A stretch of 64,000 bases of DNA, taken from the NCBI RefSeq assembly GCF_000803065.1, contig NZ_JSXI01000020.1, positions 1-64,000 on the forward strand. The letters are read 5' to 3'. Below, piece by piece: positions 15,075 through 24,356 of the stretch. The notes below the pieces were generated by a model that was given only the letters and a program-made list of their open reading frames with translations, did no database searches and had not been told where the DNA came from. Numbering within the stretch: the first letter of the stretch is position 1; the number at the start of each line of letters is the position of its first letter. This DNA comes from Sphingomonas sp. ERG5. GTDB lineage: Bacteria; Pseudomonadota; Alphaproteobacteria; Sphingomonadales; Sphingomonadaceae. Made by a program: the position numbers and the translations under genes.

Positions 15075-17531
15075 TCAGAAGCGCTTGCTCAGGACCACGC
15101 CGATCGTGCGGGGATTGGGCGGGTTGTTGTAGGGATCATATCCGACCACCCCGTCGATGACGCGGGGTGGTTGCTTGTCGAAGACATTGGCGATGATGAA
15201 CTGCACGTTGCTGCCGGCCAGCCAGGACGCCGATGACAAATGTCCCAGGTCGAAACCGAGGAACAGCGAAGCGGTCGTGAACGACCCGATCTCCCGGTTT
15301 TGCACGCCGGGCCGATCATCGGTGAAGCCATCGACATAATTCACTACCGAACCGATCGAAAAGCCGTCGCGTCCCCAGGCGACGGTGCCGTTCAGGCGCA
15401 AATCGACTGGCTTCGCATAGCCGTCGAGCCGCGAAATCGCGGTCGATCCCCCGGCTTTGAGCGTGAGGTTCAGAATATATTGGCCGGTCAGGTTGACGCT
15501 CGCCGTGCCGCCGAACAACTGGCCGCGATAGGCCAGGTCCAGGTCGAGGCCATCGGTGGATTCCACCGCGAAATTCTGTGCCCTGATATCGGCGATCAAC
15601 TGCACCTGGGACAACAGGCTGGCGGGTACCTGGCCCGCATTGTCGAAGAAGGTCAGGTCGCCGTTATTGATCGAGGGGACTTCCGCGAACCGGCGGAAAA
15701 CGTCCGGATTGTCGATGACTTGCCGCACCTGCGCCGAGCTGGGGTGGGCGGTGTTGAAGACTTGCAGATCGCTGACCGACAGGCTGTCGTCCGGCGATGG
15801 CGTGCCGACGCGGCCGGAAATCTTGATCCGGTAATAACCGGCCTTGATCGTCAGATTCGGAATGAAGGTCGGCGTGAAATCCATGCCGATCGTGAAGGTG
15901 TCGGCATTCTGGGTCTTGAGATCGGGATTGGCGCCGGCACGAAACATCACCAGCGCCTTGCCCGCGGGAAGTGCGGGATTCTGATCCTTCGGATCGAGGA
16001 ATTTATAGTCATAGATTCCGAACGACACTTGTTCGGCAATACCGATCGTACTGCGGAATCGGGGCACGAGGAACGACCGGGCATAGGTTCCGCGCAACGC
16101 GATGGACCGGTCGATCTGCCAGCGGATGCCGATCTTGGGCGACAGCGCCGTGTCGAACCCCAGATCCTCATAGCGCGCCGCAGCCGACAGGGTCAGCGAC
16201 CGTATCAGCGGTACGGCCTGGTCCGGCCCGACGATCGGTATATTCACCTCGCCGAAGACCGATTTGGCCTTTCGCGTACCGCCATTGCGGTTGAAGAAGA
16301 TCGTCGCATCGGTACGCAGCGTCTCGGCGCGATATTGGACGCCGCCCGCCACCAGGATCGGTCCGGCCGGCAATGTCGCCAGCGCGGTCTGTCCGCGCAG
16401 CTCGGCGACGAAAAGGGTGTTGGTTTCCTGGCGCGTGCTGGGCGGGCGGGCCATCCGGCTGGAACTGCTGTCGGTGCGGTTGCGATGATAATCGACCGTC
16501 AGGTCCAGCGCGGTGCTGCCACTGCCTTGCCAGTGAACGCCATTATAGACTGACACCCCGGTGGTGCGGGTCCTGAAGACGCGGTTGAATGCGGGTTCGT
16601 CGAGGTAAATCTGCTTGGAATCCCGGTCGCGCTGAAAACGGGAGGCATCGATCGAAAAAGTGAAATCGCCGATTTCCTGCTGCCCGCCGGCATAAAAGCC
16701 GGTGAGTCGCTCGTTGGGAAGCTGCGTGATCTGCAGCGCCTCGCCCGAGACGTCGACCGGCGCGCCGACAAAGGGCGCGCGCTTCTGGTACATCGCCATG
16801 CCATAGACGCTGCCGCTACCCCATGAATGGCCGGCCAGCGCGCTGGCCTGCACATCCTTCTTGCCCGTCCGGGTCGCGGTCGCGCCGCGCACTTGCAGCT
16901 CAAGGCCATGGGTGGGCTTGCGCGTCACGATGTTGACGACCCCGGCGACCGCATCGGCGCCATAGGTCGCGGACGCGCCGTCCGGGATGATGTCGATTCG
17001 CTCGATCAGCATCGATGGAATGACCGACACGGTCGGGGCTTCGGTCATGCCGACAGAGGGCATGCGCCGGCCGTTGAGCAAGGTCAGCGTGGCGTCCGAC
17101 GCAAGGCCGCGCAGCGCAAAACCCGAAAAGCCGTCGAACTGGTTATAGGTCGTCGCGTCGCCGAGCGGGCTGCCGATCCCCGCACCAGTGGTCGCGAACT
17201 CGCTCAGGTCGCCGGTGAAATTCTGCGGTATCGTCAGCATATATTCCGACACCGAACCCGATCCGGATTGCACGATGTCCGCCTGGCTATGGGAGAAGAC
17301 CGGGCTGGCGACATATTCCTTCGGCAAGCCGCGGATCAGCGAACCGGTGACGACGATATCGCCTTTTTCCTTTTCGGTATCGCGCCTGTCACTGCGCTCG
17401 GCGCTGTCCGACAAAGCCTTTTCGTCGGTTTGGTCCGCCGGCGATATTTCCTGGGCGGCTGCGTGCGATGTGCAGGCCCCAACCAGCGCGACGACGGCAA
17501 ACCCCTTGATAGCCGAATATTGCAAAACCAT
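15075..17531 (-). CDS. TonB-dependent receptor
   Basis: An 818-residue outer-membrane receptor. The signal peptide (residues about 1-25, AAAQ cleavage region) and TonB box (GDIVVTGSLIRG) come first. The plug contains the TLLNGRRMPSVG and IDIIPDGASATYGADAVAGVVNIVTR motifs typical of the sphingomonad/Caulobacter receptors that import organic substrates. The barrel ends in SKRF. The ATG at 17531 gives a proper signal peptide; a longer in-frame start does not. A dyad at 17543-17565 lies directly upstream. It is encoded apart from other genes in its direction, so the substrate is unknown. Confidence 0.9.
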   Translation of the reverse strand: MVLQYSAIKGFAVVALVGACTSHAAAQEISPADQTDEKALSDSAERSDRRDTEKEKGDIVVTGSLIRGLPKEYVASPVFSHSQADIVQSGSGSVSEYMLTIPQNFTGDLSEFATTGAGIGSPLGDATTYNQFDGFSGFALRGLASDATLTLLNGRRMPSVGMTEAPTVSVIPSMLIERIDIIPDGASATYGADAVAGVVNIVTRKPTHGLELQVRGATATRTGKKDVQASALAGHSWGSGSVYGMAMYQKRAPFVGAPVDVSGEALQITQLPNERLTGFYAGGQQEIGDFTFSIDASRFQRDRDSKQIYLDEPAFNRVFRTRTTGVSVYNGVHWQGSGSTALDLTVDYHRNRTDSSSSRMARPPSTRQETNTLFVAELRGQTALATLPAGPILVAGGVQYRAETLRTDATIFFNRNGGTRKAKSVFGEVNIPIVGPDQAVPLIRSLTLSAAARYEDLGFDTALSPKIGIRWQIDRSIALRGTYARSFLVPRFRSTIGIAEQVSFGIYDYKFLDPKDQNPALPAGKALVMFRAGANPDLKTQNADTFTIGMDFTPTFIPNLTIKAGYYRIKISGRVGTPSPDDSLSVSDLQVFNTAHPSSAQVRQVIDNPDVFRRFAEVPSINNGDLTFFDNAGQVPASLLSQVQLIADIRAQNFAVESTDGLDLDLAYRGQLFGGTASVNLTGQYILNLTLKAGGSTAISRLDGYAKPVDLRLNGTVAWGRDGFSIGSVVNYVDGFTDDRPGVQNREIGSFTTASLFLGFDLGHLSSASWLAGSNVQFIIANVFDKQPPRVIDGVVGYDPYNNPPNPRTIGVVLSKRF

Positions 17532-17542
17532 TCCCCCGATTT

Positions 17543-17565
17543 GATATGTTACACCATCACATAAC
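17543..17565. promoter_or_regulatory. operator candidate upstream of the TonB receptor, GTTACA...TAAC
   Basis: GATATGTTACACC (17543-17555) is followed after 6 nt by TAAC (17562-17565), giving an imperfect dyad 12 nt upstream of the receptor start codon. The first 13 nt are identical to the minus-strand half of the dyad at 10131-10156. Placement over the likely promoter/leader suggests repression. A shared regulator for the two genes is inferred. Confidence 0.4.
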
Positions 17566-17636
17566 CGGGCGCTCCTATTGGCGGCGGTTGGGGGTGTCAA
17601 TCTTGCAGGGATGAACGTTTCGGCTTCGCCGCCCGC

Positions 17637-18053
17637 TTATGCTGGCCGTGGCGGCTGCGGGAACGGCATGACGACGCTTGCGGCTTCGCTTGCGACCGAT
17701 AGCAGCATGATCCGCATCGACCGCAGCGCGATCCGCATCATCATGGCGAGGTTGGGCTGGAATGGCTCGGCCGGCGGTGCGGCGTCGTCATCTTCCAGCA
17801 TGTCGAGCAAATGAAGTTCGTCGCGCGTGAAGGCGACATCCGATGGCCCGCCCGCCTGAAACCGTCGCCCGAACCGTGCCTCGAACAAGGTCATCAGGCT
17901 GTCGAGAACGGGGGCCAGCAAACCGGCGCCCAATGTTTCAAGGCGCTTGTACAGACTCTCCTGCACCGGTTCACCGGCATCGCGCGCGATGCGCCAGCTC
18001 CGTGCGCCTTCGATGATGGTCCAGACGGCGGAGGGGGCGGATGCGACACGCAT
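17637..18053 (-). CDS. hypothetical protein
   Basis: A 138-residue protein with no family I can name. It has an N-terminal region (SAVWTIIEGARSWRIARDAG), a central helical region (LLAPVLDSLMTLFEARFGRRF) and an acidic DELHLLDMLEDDD stretch. Its amino-acid composition looks genuinely coding and no better frame competes. It lies between the TonB receptor and the barrel-SUMF1 gene on the same strand, 105 bp upstream of the receptor start. The start codon and any operon membership are uncertain. Confidence 0.6.
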   Translation of the reverse strand: MRVASAPSAVWTIIEGARSWRIARDAGEPVQESLYKRLETLGAGLLAPVLDSLMTLFEARFGRRFQAGGPSDVAFTRDELHLLDMLEDDDAAPPAEPFQPNLAMMMRIALRSMRIMLLSVASEAASVVMPFPQPPRPA

Positions 18054-18165
18054 GGGGAAGCCTTTGTTGACATTCCCCTTCAGCTGACTCGCTTTTTGCG
18101 ACTTATTCTCAGACGATAGACCGGCTCTGTGACACCCGCAAGACAGAATGGCGGCATTTTCGTGC

Positions 18166-20136
18166 TCAACGCAGGTCTGTCGCGCTGCGAAAGCCGATAT
18201 AAGGGGAGCGATTGAGTCCCGCGCCGCATTGCAACAGCTTCACCGCAAAATCCGCTGTGCGCGGACCCGATTCCACATACCAGTCGGAGGGGCTGGGCAG
18301 CGGTTCGCACCCGCCCTTGATGATATGGAAGCGGCTGCGGCCGTCATTATGCTCGCTGTCGGTCAGCTCCCACACCAGCGGCTGAGCCCGCTCGATCGCG
18401 CCGGCAAGTCCGGCGATTTGCCACTCGTCCTCGGTTGGTAGACGCACGCCGGCCCATGCCGCATAGGCTCTGGCGTCGGCCAGCTCGACACAGGTCACTG
18501 GCGCTTCCTCGCTGCCCGGTACCGGAAGGCCGTTCCGGAAATGCATGAGGAAGCGCTCGGAATGAACCGGCTGGTAAGAAGTGGCCGCGATGAAGCGGGC
18601 GAACTGAGCGTTGCTGACCTCATGTCGATCGATCGCGAAGCGACTGGCGCCGACATGGCGGATCACCTGTGCGCTCTGGTGCAGCCGTGGGGGCAGGGGC
18701 TTCCATTCGTCGACGAACGGCGCCTCGCCATAAAGGCCGGTTTCCCGCAGGCGATGGAGGATGGTGAGATCCCCACCCTTCCAGTCGACTGCGACCATCC
18801 CTTCAGGCGCGACTCCATGCGTTGAACGCGGGCCGGCCACGCGAACCGCGACGCGTTGCGGGAATGTGGAAGATGGCGGCGCGATCGGCGACGGGATCGA
18901 TAGTTTGGCCTCGCCTGCGGTGCGAACGACCGCAGCGATAGCGCCCGATGGCAGCAAACCACCGACGGCGACTCTGTCGTCACCGCACATTTTTGTGCGC
19001 AGCATTTCTCCCGAAACTAGGTCGACGAAACCATCGTCCGCCGTGCCATCGACGACCAGCCAGTCGCCGTCTCGATCCATGCCGCGATTGACGACGCTCC
19101 ACAATGGCGTGCCATCATGCGTCCAACGCGATGCGAAGATCGCCGCTGCATCGGGAGCCTGATCGGCAAGCGGTGTCCAGTCATCGCTTACGAACCAGTC
19201 GGCATGGCTTTGATAAATTCGCCGCATCGCCCGAAGCGTATCGCGATCTCGCTCGGTCCAGCCGACCCAGACGCCGAAGACAATCTCCCAGACCAGCACA
19301 CCGGTACCGTTGAGCCAGGCCGAATGGAGTTCGTCGATATGGCTGCGGTTCCACCGCCTGACATGATGCAGTTCGTGGCGGCGTTCGAGCCATTTTGTGC
19401 GCAGCACGCCCGGTACCGCGCTGTCGGCAAACCATTGTGCCCATGACATTGGCTGGTCCGCGACGCGACCCAACGGCACGCGCGACTCACCCTCCAGTGT
19501 CAGCGTCGGATCGACCGTGTCGAGCGCGGCACGCAAGGCGGTGCTGCCTTCCTTGCTGCTGTCGAGGAAGACGCCATCGACGCCGAGCTTGCCAACCAGC
19601 CCCATCACCGTGCCGATCGCTTCGTCACCGATGCCGGTTTCCCACGGATAATAGCTGAGATAGACCCGCACGCCGCGCCGCTGAAAGGCCGCGACCAGAT
19701 CCGGCAGGTCGGGAACGTCTTCGAAAAAGGCGAAGTGATTGCGTTCGTCGATGCCCAGCACCGGGTAAGCGTTCCACAGTGTCACGCCGTCAAAGCCGCC
19801 GAAATCGGCCTCGGCGGCATCGAGATAACGGTCGACCGTGAAGATGCCGCGCGCATGGTCGTAGAGCAGCTCGTCCCATAACCAGGCAATGTTCATGACA
19901 CGCGCCAGCCGTCGGGGATCGGCATAGCGGTGCGCATCATAACCGATCCTGTGGCGGACTTCGCTACGCCAACGAGTCAGCGCCCCACGCCACGCCGGCC
20001 AGTCGGCGGGATCGTCGGGCGCCGCGAAGATCTTCGCCTCGTCGAGCACCGAAAGATCGGCATCGGGCGCGAGCGGCACGGCCATGGGCAAATCGATTGG
20101 CCGCGGCACATAAGGATTGAAGGCCAAGGAGAGCAT
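18166..20136 (-). CDS. glycosidase-like barrel protein fused to a C-terminal SUMF1-type domain (paralogue 1)
   Basis: A 656-residue protein in two parts. Residues about 40-400 look like a (beta/alpha)8 barrel related to glycoside hydrolases, with landmarks FTVDRYLDAAEADFGG, VRVYLSYYPWETG, GVDGVFLDSSKEG (candidate acidic residue), LEGESRVP (candidate Glu) and VWEIVFGVWVG. Residues about 490-656 are a SUMF1/FGE-like domain (FAIDRHEVSNAQFARF, YAAWAGVRLPTEDEWQ, GFRSATDL). The formylglycine-generating cysteine pair is not present: the site reads KGGCEPLPSPSDWY. No signal peptide is obvious. It is a clear paralogue of the product at 27840-29999 and is downstream of the LysR gene. Function is unknown; a role in cleaving or recognising a sugar conjugate is inferred. 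Confidence 0.78.
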   Translation of the reverse strand: MLSLAFNPYVPRPIDLPMAVPLAPDADLSVLDEAKIFAAPDDPADWPAWRGALTRWRSEVRHRIGYDAHRYADPRRLARVMNIAWLWDELLYDHARGIFTVDRYLDAAEADFGGFDGVTLWNAYPVLGIDERNHFAFFEDVPDLPDLVAAFQRRGVRVYLSYYPWETGIGDEAIGTVMGLVGKLGVDGVFLDSSKEGSTALRAALDTVDPTLTLEGESRVPLGRVADQPMSWAQWFADSAVPGVLRTKWLERRHELHHVRRWNRSHIDELHSAWLNGTGVLVWEIVFGVWVGWTERDRDTLRAMRRIYQSHADWFVSDDWTPLADQAPDAAAIFASRWTHDGTPLWSVVNRGMDRDGDWLVVDGTADDGFVDLVSGEMLRTKMCGDDRVAVGGLLPSGAIAAVVRTAGEAKLSIPSPIAPPSSTFPQRVAVRVAGPRSTHGVAPEGMVAVDWKGGDLTILHRLRETGLYGEAPFVDEWKPLPPRLHQSAQVIRHVGASRFAIDRHEVSNAQFARFIAATSYQPVHSERFLMHFRNGLPVPGSEEAPVTCVELADARAYAAWAGVRLPTEDEWQIAGLAGAIERAQPLVWELTDSEHNDGRSRFHIIKGGCEPLPSPSDWYVESGPRTADFAVKLLQCGAGLNRSPYIGFRSATDLR

Positions 20137-20191
20137 GGGCGCCTTTTTGCGGATTGGAGGTGAGTAGCGGACTGGGAGCTGCCGTTCGGTC

Positions 20192-21073
20192 TCAGGCCTC
20201 GACAGGCGCACAGGCCGCCGCGCTTTCGTCAAGTAGCACGCTGACCAGACCCATGCGGATGGTGGCGCGCGACCAGACGATGCCGATGCGGCGGGCGACG
20301 CAGGGCGTGGGCAAGGGCAGCCGGACCAGATCGAGACCTTCGGGCCAGGGCGCGGCCCAGTCGGGAACGAGCGACACGCCCAGTCCGCGATTGACCATCA
20401 CCGCGATCGGATTGAGCGCGTTGAGCTCGAACCGCTCCTGCGGTTTGATGCCGGCCTTGCGCAGATATTCTTCCGCCCGGCGGCCGCCCCATTGGTTGCG
20501 GTCATATCGGATCAGCGGCTCGTTCTCGAGCAGGTCGTGCGGGTGGCGATGGGCCAGGCGTCGGGGTGCGAGCAGGATCAGCAATTCCTCGCGCAGCATC
20601 GTCCAGTCGCACGTCTTGGGCAGCAGATAGGGTGCCTCCAGCACGAATGCCGCGTCGAGGTTTCCCGCTTCGACTTCGGCATAGAGCTGCGCCGAATTGC
20701 CCGACTGGATGTGGACGTTGATCTGCGGGCACTTGCCGCTCACGCGCGCCAGAATCTCCGGCAGCATCCCGACCAGTGCGGTCGTGCAAGCGCCCAGCCG
20801 CAACTCGCCGCTGAGTTCGTCGCCATTGGCGATCCGGCGCAGATCGTCGGCATCGCGGAGCAGCTGGCGTGCCTGATTCAGAATACGACCGCCCGGCTCG
20901 GTCATGCGAACGGTGCGGCCGACCCGGACGATCAGTGGTGCGCCAAGCTCGCGCTCGAGCGCGTGAAGCTGTTGCGCGATCGCCGATGGGCTGAGGTTCA
21001 GCGCACGCGCCGCCGCCGCCATCGATCCCTGATCAACTACGGCGACGAACGTCTTCAGGAAGTTGATGTCGAT
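20192..21073 (-). CDS. LysR-family regulator with an apparent ATC start codon
   Basis: A 293-residue LysR regulator. The N-terminal winged helix-turn-helix (DINFLKTFVAVVDQGSMAAAARALN) and the substrate-binding domain (about 90-290) are complete. The family's usual MDINFLKTF beginning is encoded here as ATC-GAC-ATC-AAC. No ATG, GTG or TTG lies at a sensible position, but a perfect GGAGG (21081-21085, minus strand) sits 7 nt before the ATC. The gene overlaps the end of the symporter gene by 19 nt, which suggests translational coupling. It probably regulates the surrounding 18-33 kb locus. An alternative is a much longer fusion from an in-frame upstream ATG, which would read through antisense-like sequence and is unlikely. 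Confidence 0.82.
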   Translation of the reverse strand: MDINFLKTFVAVVDQGSMAAAARALNLSPSAIAQQLHALERELGAPLIVRVGRTVRMTEPGGRILNQARQLLRDADDLRRIANGDELSGELRLGACTTALVGMLPEILARVSGKCPQINVHIQSGNSAQLYAEVEAGNLDAAFVLEAPYLLPKTCDWTMLREELLILLAPRRLAHRHPHDLLENEPLIRYDRNQWGGRRAEEYLRKAGIKPQERFELNALNPIAVMVNRGLGVSLVPDWAAPWPEGLDLVRLPLPTPCVARRIGIVWSRATIRMGLVSVLLDESAAACAPVEA

Positions 21074-23490
21074 CGTCCCGCCTCCTGGTTTGCCGCGTCC
21101 TGGTCGCGCCCGGTGAAGATCGTCAGGCCTTGCAGCGAAACCTGAGGCGGCGGAAAGAACAGGCTCGCGGCATAACCAACCACGATCGACATCACGATCG
21201 CAATGGCCAGATAGAAATAGGGGTGAACCAGGCCGAGCGTCCAGGCGGCGAGCGTCACCAGCGACGCCGTGACGATGCCGATCGCGACTCCCTGCCAATT
21301 GGCGCGGCGGGTGAACATGCCGAGCGTATAGGCGCCGGCGCAGCTCCCTCCCAACAGGCCGAACAGTTCGATCGTCAGGTCGAGCAGCGAATGAATGTCG
21401 AGCGTCGACAGGATGATCGCGATGCCGATGCCGACCAGACCGATCAGCACGCTCATCCATTCGGCGAAGCGCACGGTCTTCTTCTGCGTCACGTTGCTGC
21501 CGAGCTTCTCGTAGAAATCAACCGACAGCAAGGTCGCGACGCTGTTGATGGTGCCCGAGAGCGAACCCATCGCCGCGGCGAACAGTCCGGCGATGATCAT
21601 GCCGGTCACGCCGTGCGGCAGCTCAGTCCCGATAAAGGCGGGAAAGACCGCGTCGATCGGCAACAGCGGATCGAGCCGACCCGGATTCGCCCGGTAATAA
21701 GCGAACAATACCGTGCCCATCAGATAGAAGATGAAACCGCCGGGCAGCAGCACCGCACCAAACAGCCAGATCGACCGGCTGGCCTGCTTCGCCGAGGATG
21801 TCGACAGCGCGCGCTGCATCAGTACCTGATCCTTGGGAAAGGTCAGCACGGTATCGAATAGAATCAGGATGATGAAACCCCAGATCGTCGGCTGAGTGAA
21901 ATCGAAGCTGACATTCACCAGATGCGTCTTGTCGAACTGCATTGCGGTTTCGTAGATCGGCATGACGCCGAGCGAATGGACGATATAGCCGATCGCGAAG
22001 ATCGCCCCGCCCATCAGCACGATCACCTGGAAGAAATCGGTCCACACCACTGCCCGCATCCCGCCGAGCGCGGTATAGATGATGGTGCAGATGCCGAGGA
22101 CCAGGATGCACAGCGCAACGTTGGTGCCGGTGATTGTGCCGATCGCGAGCGCGGGAAGGAACAGCACGATCCCCATCCGACCGCCGACATGCATCAGGAT
22201 GCTCAGCGCACTGACCAGCATGCGGATTGCCGGGTGGAACCTCAGTTCAAGATAGTTGAACACCGATACCAGGTTCAGCCGCCGGAAGATCGGGATGACC
22301 CAGATCGCCACGAAAATGAGGCCCGCGACCGTGACGATCTTGGACATCATATATTCCCAGTTCGTATCGAACGCCTTCGCCGGAATAGCGAGATAGCTGA
22401 TCGAACTGGTATTGACGGCGAACATGCTGACCCCGGCCGCCCAGAAGGGGATCGTGCGGCTGCCGAGGAAGAATTCGGTGGCCGAGCCCTGTTTTGAGCG
22501 GCGATAGAAATAGAAGCCGACCCCCAGCATCGCCACCAGATACAGGCCGATGACGGCCCAATCGAGCGGCGCCAGCGCGCGCCGTTTCAGCTGCAATTCG
22601 GCTGCGGCGAATTGCAGCCGGTCGCCGTGCCGCCAAGCCGAGAGCACGCCATTGCCGAATGGGAGCGTGGCGATCGCATTCCCTGCCTGGCGATGATCGA
22701 GCCGCGCCCAGGCGTCGGTTATCATGTTGTAGCTGTAGAGGTTTGTGCTGCCCGGTCCGTCGCCCAGCAGGTAAAGCATATTGGCCTGGCTGATCGGCCG
22801 TCCCGATCCCGCCATGACCGGACCAGGTGCCGGGGCACGCGATTGCCAGCCGTCCTTGGCGGTCCAGCGTAATTGGCGGCCGCCATGATCGAGCGCGAGG
22901 AACAGGCTGGTTCCTTGCGCGATCAACGTCACGGGCGCGCCCGTGCCGGGCCATGCCGGCCGCTCGACCCAGCCGGGAGACACGTCCGAAAGCGTCAGTC
23001 GAAGGAGTCGCGCTGCGCCGCTTCCGGTACGTCCGGCAACAAACAGGACGTCGCCCTGAATAGCGCCCTGTGCCGAGGACAATGGGACGGGAAGGGAAGG
23101 CAGTAGCCGCGCGCGCAATGCATTGCCGTCCAGCCGCAGCAGGGCGGCGCGATCGGCCCGGCCCGCCTGGTTGCCGAGCAGGAGCACCGAGCGCCGTCCG
23201 TCGGTAAAGCTGCCCGCGATCCGCAGGTCATGGCCGAGCTGGCGTCGGTCGAGCACAACCCATCCGCTTCTATCGTCTTTCAACACATGTGCCGATTTGT
23301 GCTGGATCACCACCGGACGGCCATCTTGCGCAACGAGTACCGCACCGGCTTCGCCACCTGACAGCGATGGGAAGCGTGCGCCGTGTACGGATGGGGCTTG
23401 CTCCGCGGCCCAGACCGGCGCGGCGGTGCAGGCGAGCGACAGCAAGCCGATGGCGATCAGCCGGTGGATGGCGCGGGTGATCGCCATCAT
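21055..23490 (-). CDS. sodium:solute symporter (SSS family) with an N-terminal periplasmic beta-propeller
   Basis: An 811-residue fusion. A signal peptide (residues about 1-29, PVWAAEQ) leads into a 270-residue region of repeated blades (GGEAGAVLVAQDGRPVV, WVVLDRRQLGHDLRIAGSF, MLYLLGDGPGSTNLYSYN, resembling Kelch/NanM-type propellers). From about residue 310 a sodium/solute symporter domain with about 13-14 membrane helices follows (DWAVIGLYLVAMLGVGFYFY, FFLGSRTIPFWAAGVSMFA). It should carry a sugar or organic acid across the inner membrane with Na+, the propeller perhaps acting as mutarotase or binding module. Its start overlaps the CitE-like stop (4 nt), so both are one operon. Confidence 0.88.
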   Translation of the reverse strand: MMAITRAIHRLIAIGLLSLACTAAPVWAAEQAPSVHGARFPSLSGGEAGAVLVAQDGRPVVIQHKSAHVLKDDRSGWVVLDRRQLGHDLRIAGSFTDGRRSVLLLGNQAGRADRAALLRLDGNALRARLLPSLPVPLSSAQGAIQGDVLFVAGRTGSGAARLLRLTLSDVSPGWVERPAWPGTGAPVTLIAQGTSLFLALDHGGRQLRWTAKDGWQSRAPAPGPVMAGSGRPISQANMLYLLGDGPGSTNLYSYNMITDAWARLDHRQAGNAIATLPFGNGVLSAWRHGDRLQFAAAELQLKRRALAPLDWAVIGLYLVAMLGVGFYFYRRSKQGSATEFFLGSRTIPFWAAGVSMFAVNTSSISYLAIPAKAFDTNWEYMMSKIVTVAGLIFVAIWVIPIFRRLNLVSVFNYLELRFHPAIRMLVSALSILMHVGGRMGIVLFLPALAIGTITGTNVALCILVLGICTIIYTALGGMRAVVWTDFFQVIVLMGGAIFAIGYIVHSLGVMPIYETAMQFDKTHLVNVSFDFTQPTIWGFIILILFDTVLTFPKDQVLMQRALSTSSAKQASRSIWLFGAVLLPGGFIFYLMGTVLFAYYRANPGRLDPLLPIDAVFPAFIGTELPHGVTGMIIAGLFAAAMGSLSGTINSVATLLSVDFYEKLGSNVTQKKTVRFAEWMSVLIGLVGIGIAIILSTLDIHSLLDLTIELFGLLGGSCAGAYTLGMFTRRANWQGVAIGIVTASLVTLAAWTLGLVHPYFYLAIAIVMSIVVGYAASLFFPPPQVSLQGLTIFTGRDQDAANQEAGRSTSTS

Positions 23491-24356
23491 TGCTCGCGCT
23501 CCACGTCAACGCTGTTGGCCAGCATGGCGCGCGCCTGGGTGATCGCCGGCTGGTCGATCATGCGTCCATCGAGCAGAAAGGCTCCCTTGCCCTCGGCGGC
23601 GGCCCTTTGCGCTGCGGCGACGATGCGCCGTGCCGCAGCGAGTTCCGCGCCGGGCCGCTCGAACACTGCGTTGGCGATCCCGACTTGCCGGGGATGGATG
23701 CAGCTCTTCCCAATGAAGCCCATGCTTCGTGCGAGTTCCGCTTCACGCCGGAAGCCCTCTTCGTCGGCAAGATCGGCATAGGCGCTGTCATAAGCGAAAC
23801 AGCCGGCCTGGGCGCTCGCCAGCCGGACTGTCCAAAGCGCGGCATGGACATGGCTGATTTGGGCGCGATCGATCCCCAGTGGCTCGAACAGGTCATTGAG
23901 CCCGATCTGCAGTCCCGCGACAGTCGCATGCGCGCGGGCGATCTCGGCGGCACGGGCGAGTGCTTGCGGCGTCTCGATATTGACCAGCAGGCTGAGTGGT
24001 TCGGTGCGGCCGTTGCGCTTTCCGGCGGTATCGATCGCGCTGGCGGCGGCCCGCACATGGTCGGCTCGTTCGGCCTTGGGCACGTTGATGAAATCCACCC
24101 CGGGTGCAGCAATGGCAGCGATGTCGGCCGCGAAGTGCGCGGAGGCAAGGGCGTTTACCCGCACGATGATGCGTTTGTCCGGTCCGGCTCGCATCGAGTC
24201 CGAGGCGAGGAACTCGACCAGGCGTGCACGCGCCTGGTCCTTGCCGTCGTGGGGAACCGAATCCTCAAGGTCGAACGAAATGGCGTCGGCATCGCCGGCC
24301 AGCGCCCTGGCGAAGAATTCCGGGCGCGAGCATGGAACGAACAGCTTGCTGCGCAT
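23487..24356 (-). CDS. CitE-family (HpcH/HpaI) lyase, malyl/citramalyl-CoA-lyase-like
   Basis: A 289-residue TIM-barrel protein of the citrate lyase beta/HpcH family. It has the opening LFVPCSRPEFFARAL, the metal-site motif ISFDLEDSVPHDGK, VNIETPQALARA with the metal-ligand glutamate, and GKSCIHPRQV. Family members cleave 3-hydroxyacyl-CoA thioesters such as malyl-CoA or (S)-citramalyl-CoA to acetyl-CoA plus a 2-oxoacid. No CitD or CitF partners are present, so a stand-alone CoA-ester lyase is more likely than citrate lyase. The start at 24356 matches the family N-terminus. It is the first gene of the minus arm of the 18-33 kb locus, divergent from the TonB receptor. Confidence 0.85.
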   Translation of the reverse strand: MRSKLFVPCSRPEFFARALAGDADAISFDLEDSVPHDGKDQARARLVEFLASDSMRAGPDKRIIVRVNALASAHFAADIAAIAAPGVDFINVPKAERADHVRAAASAIDTAGKRNGRTEPLSLLVNIETPQALARAAEIARAHATVAGLQIGLNDLFEPLGIDRAQISHVHAALWTVRLASAQAGCFAYDSAYADLADEEGFRREAELARSMGFIGKSCIHPRQVGIANAVFERPGAELAAARRIVAAAQRAAAEGKGAFLLDGRMIDQPAITQARAMLANSVDVEREQ

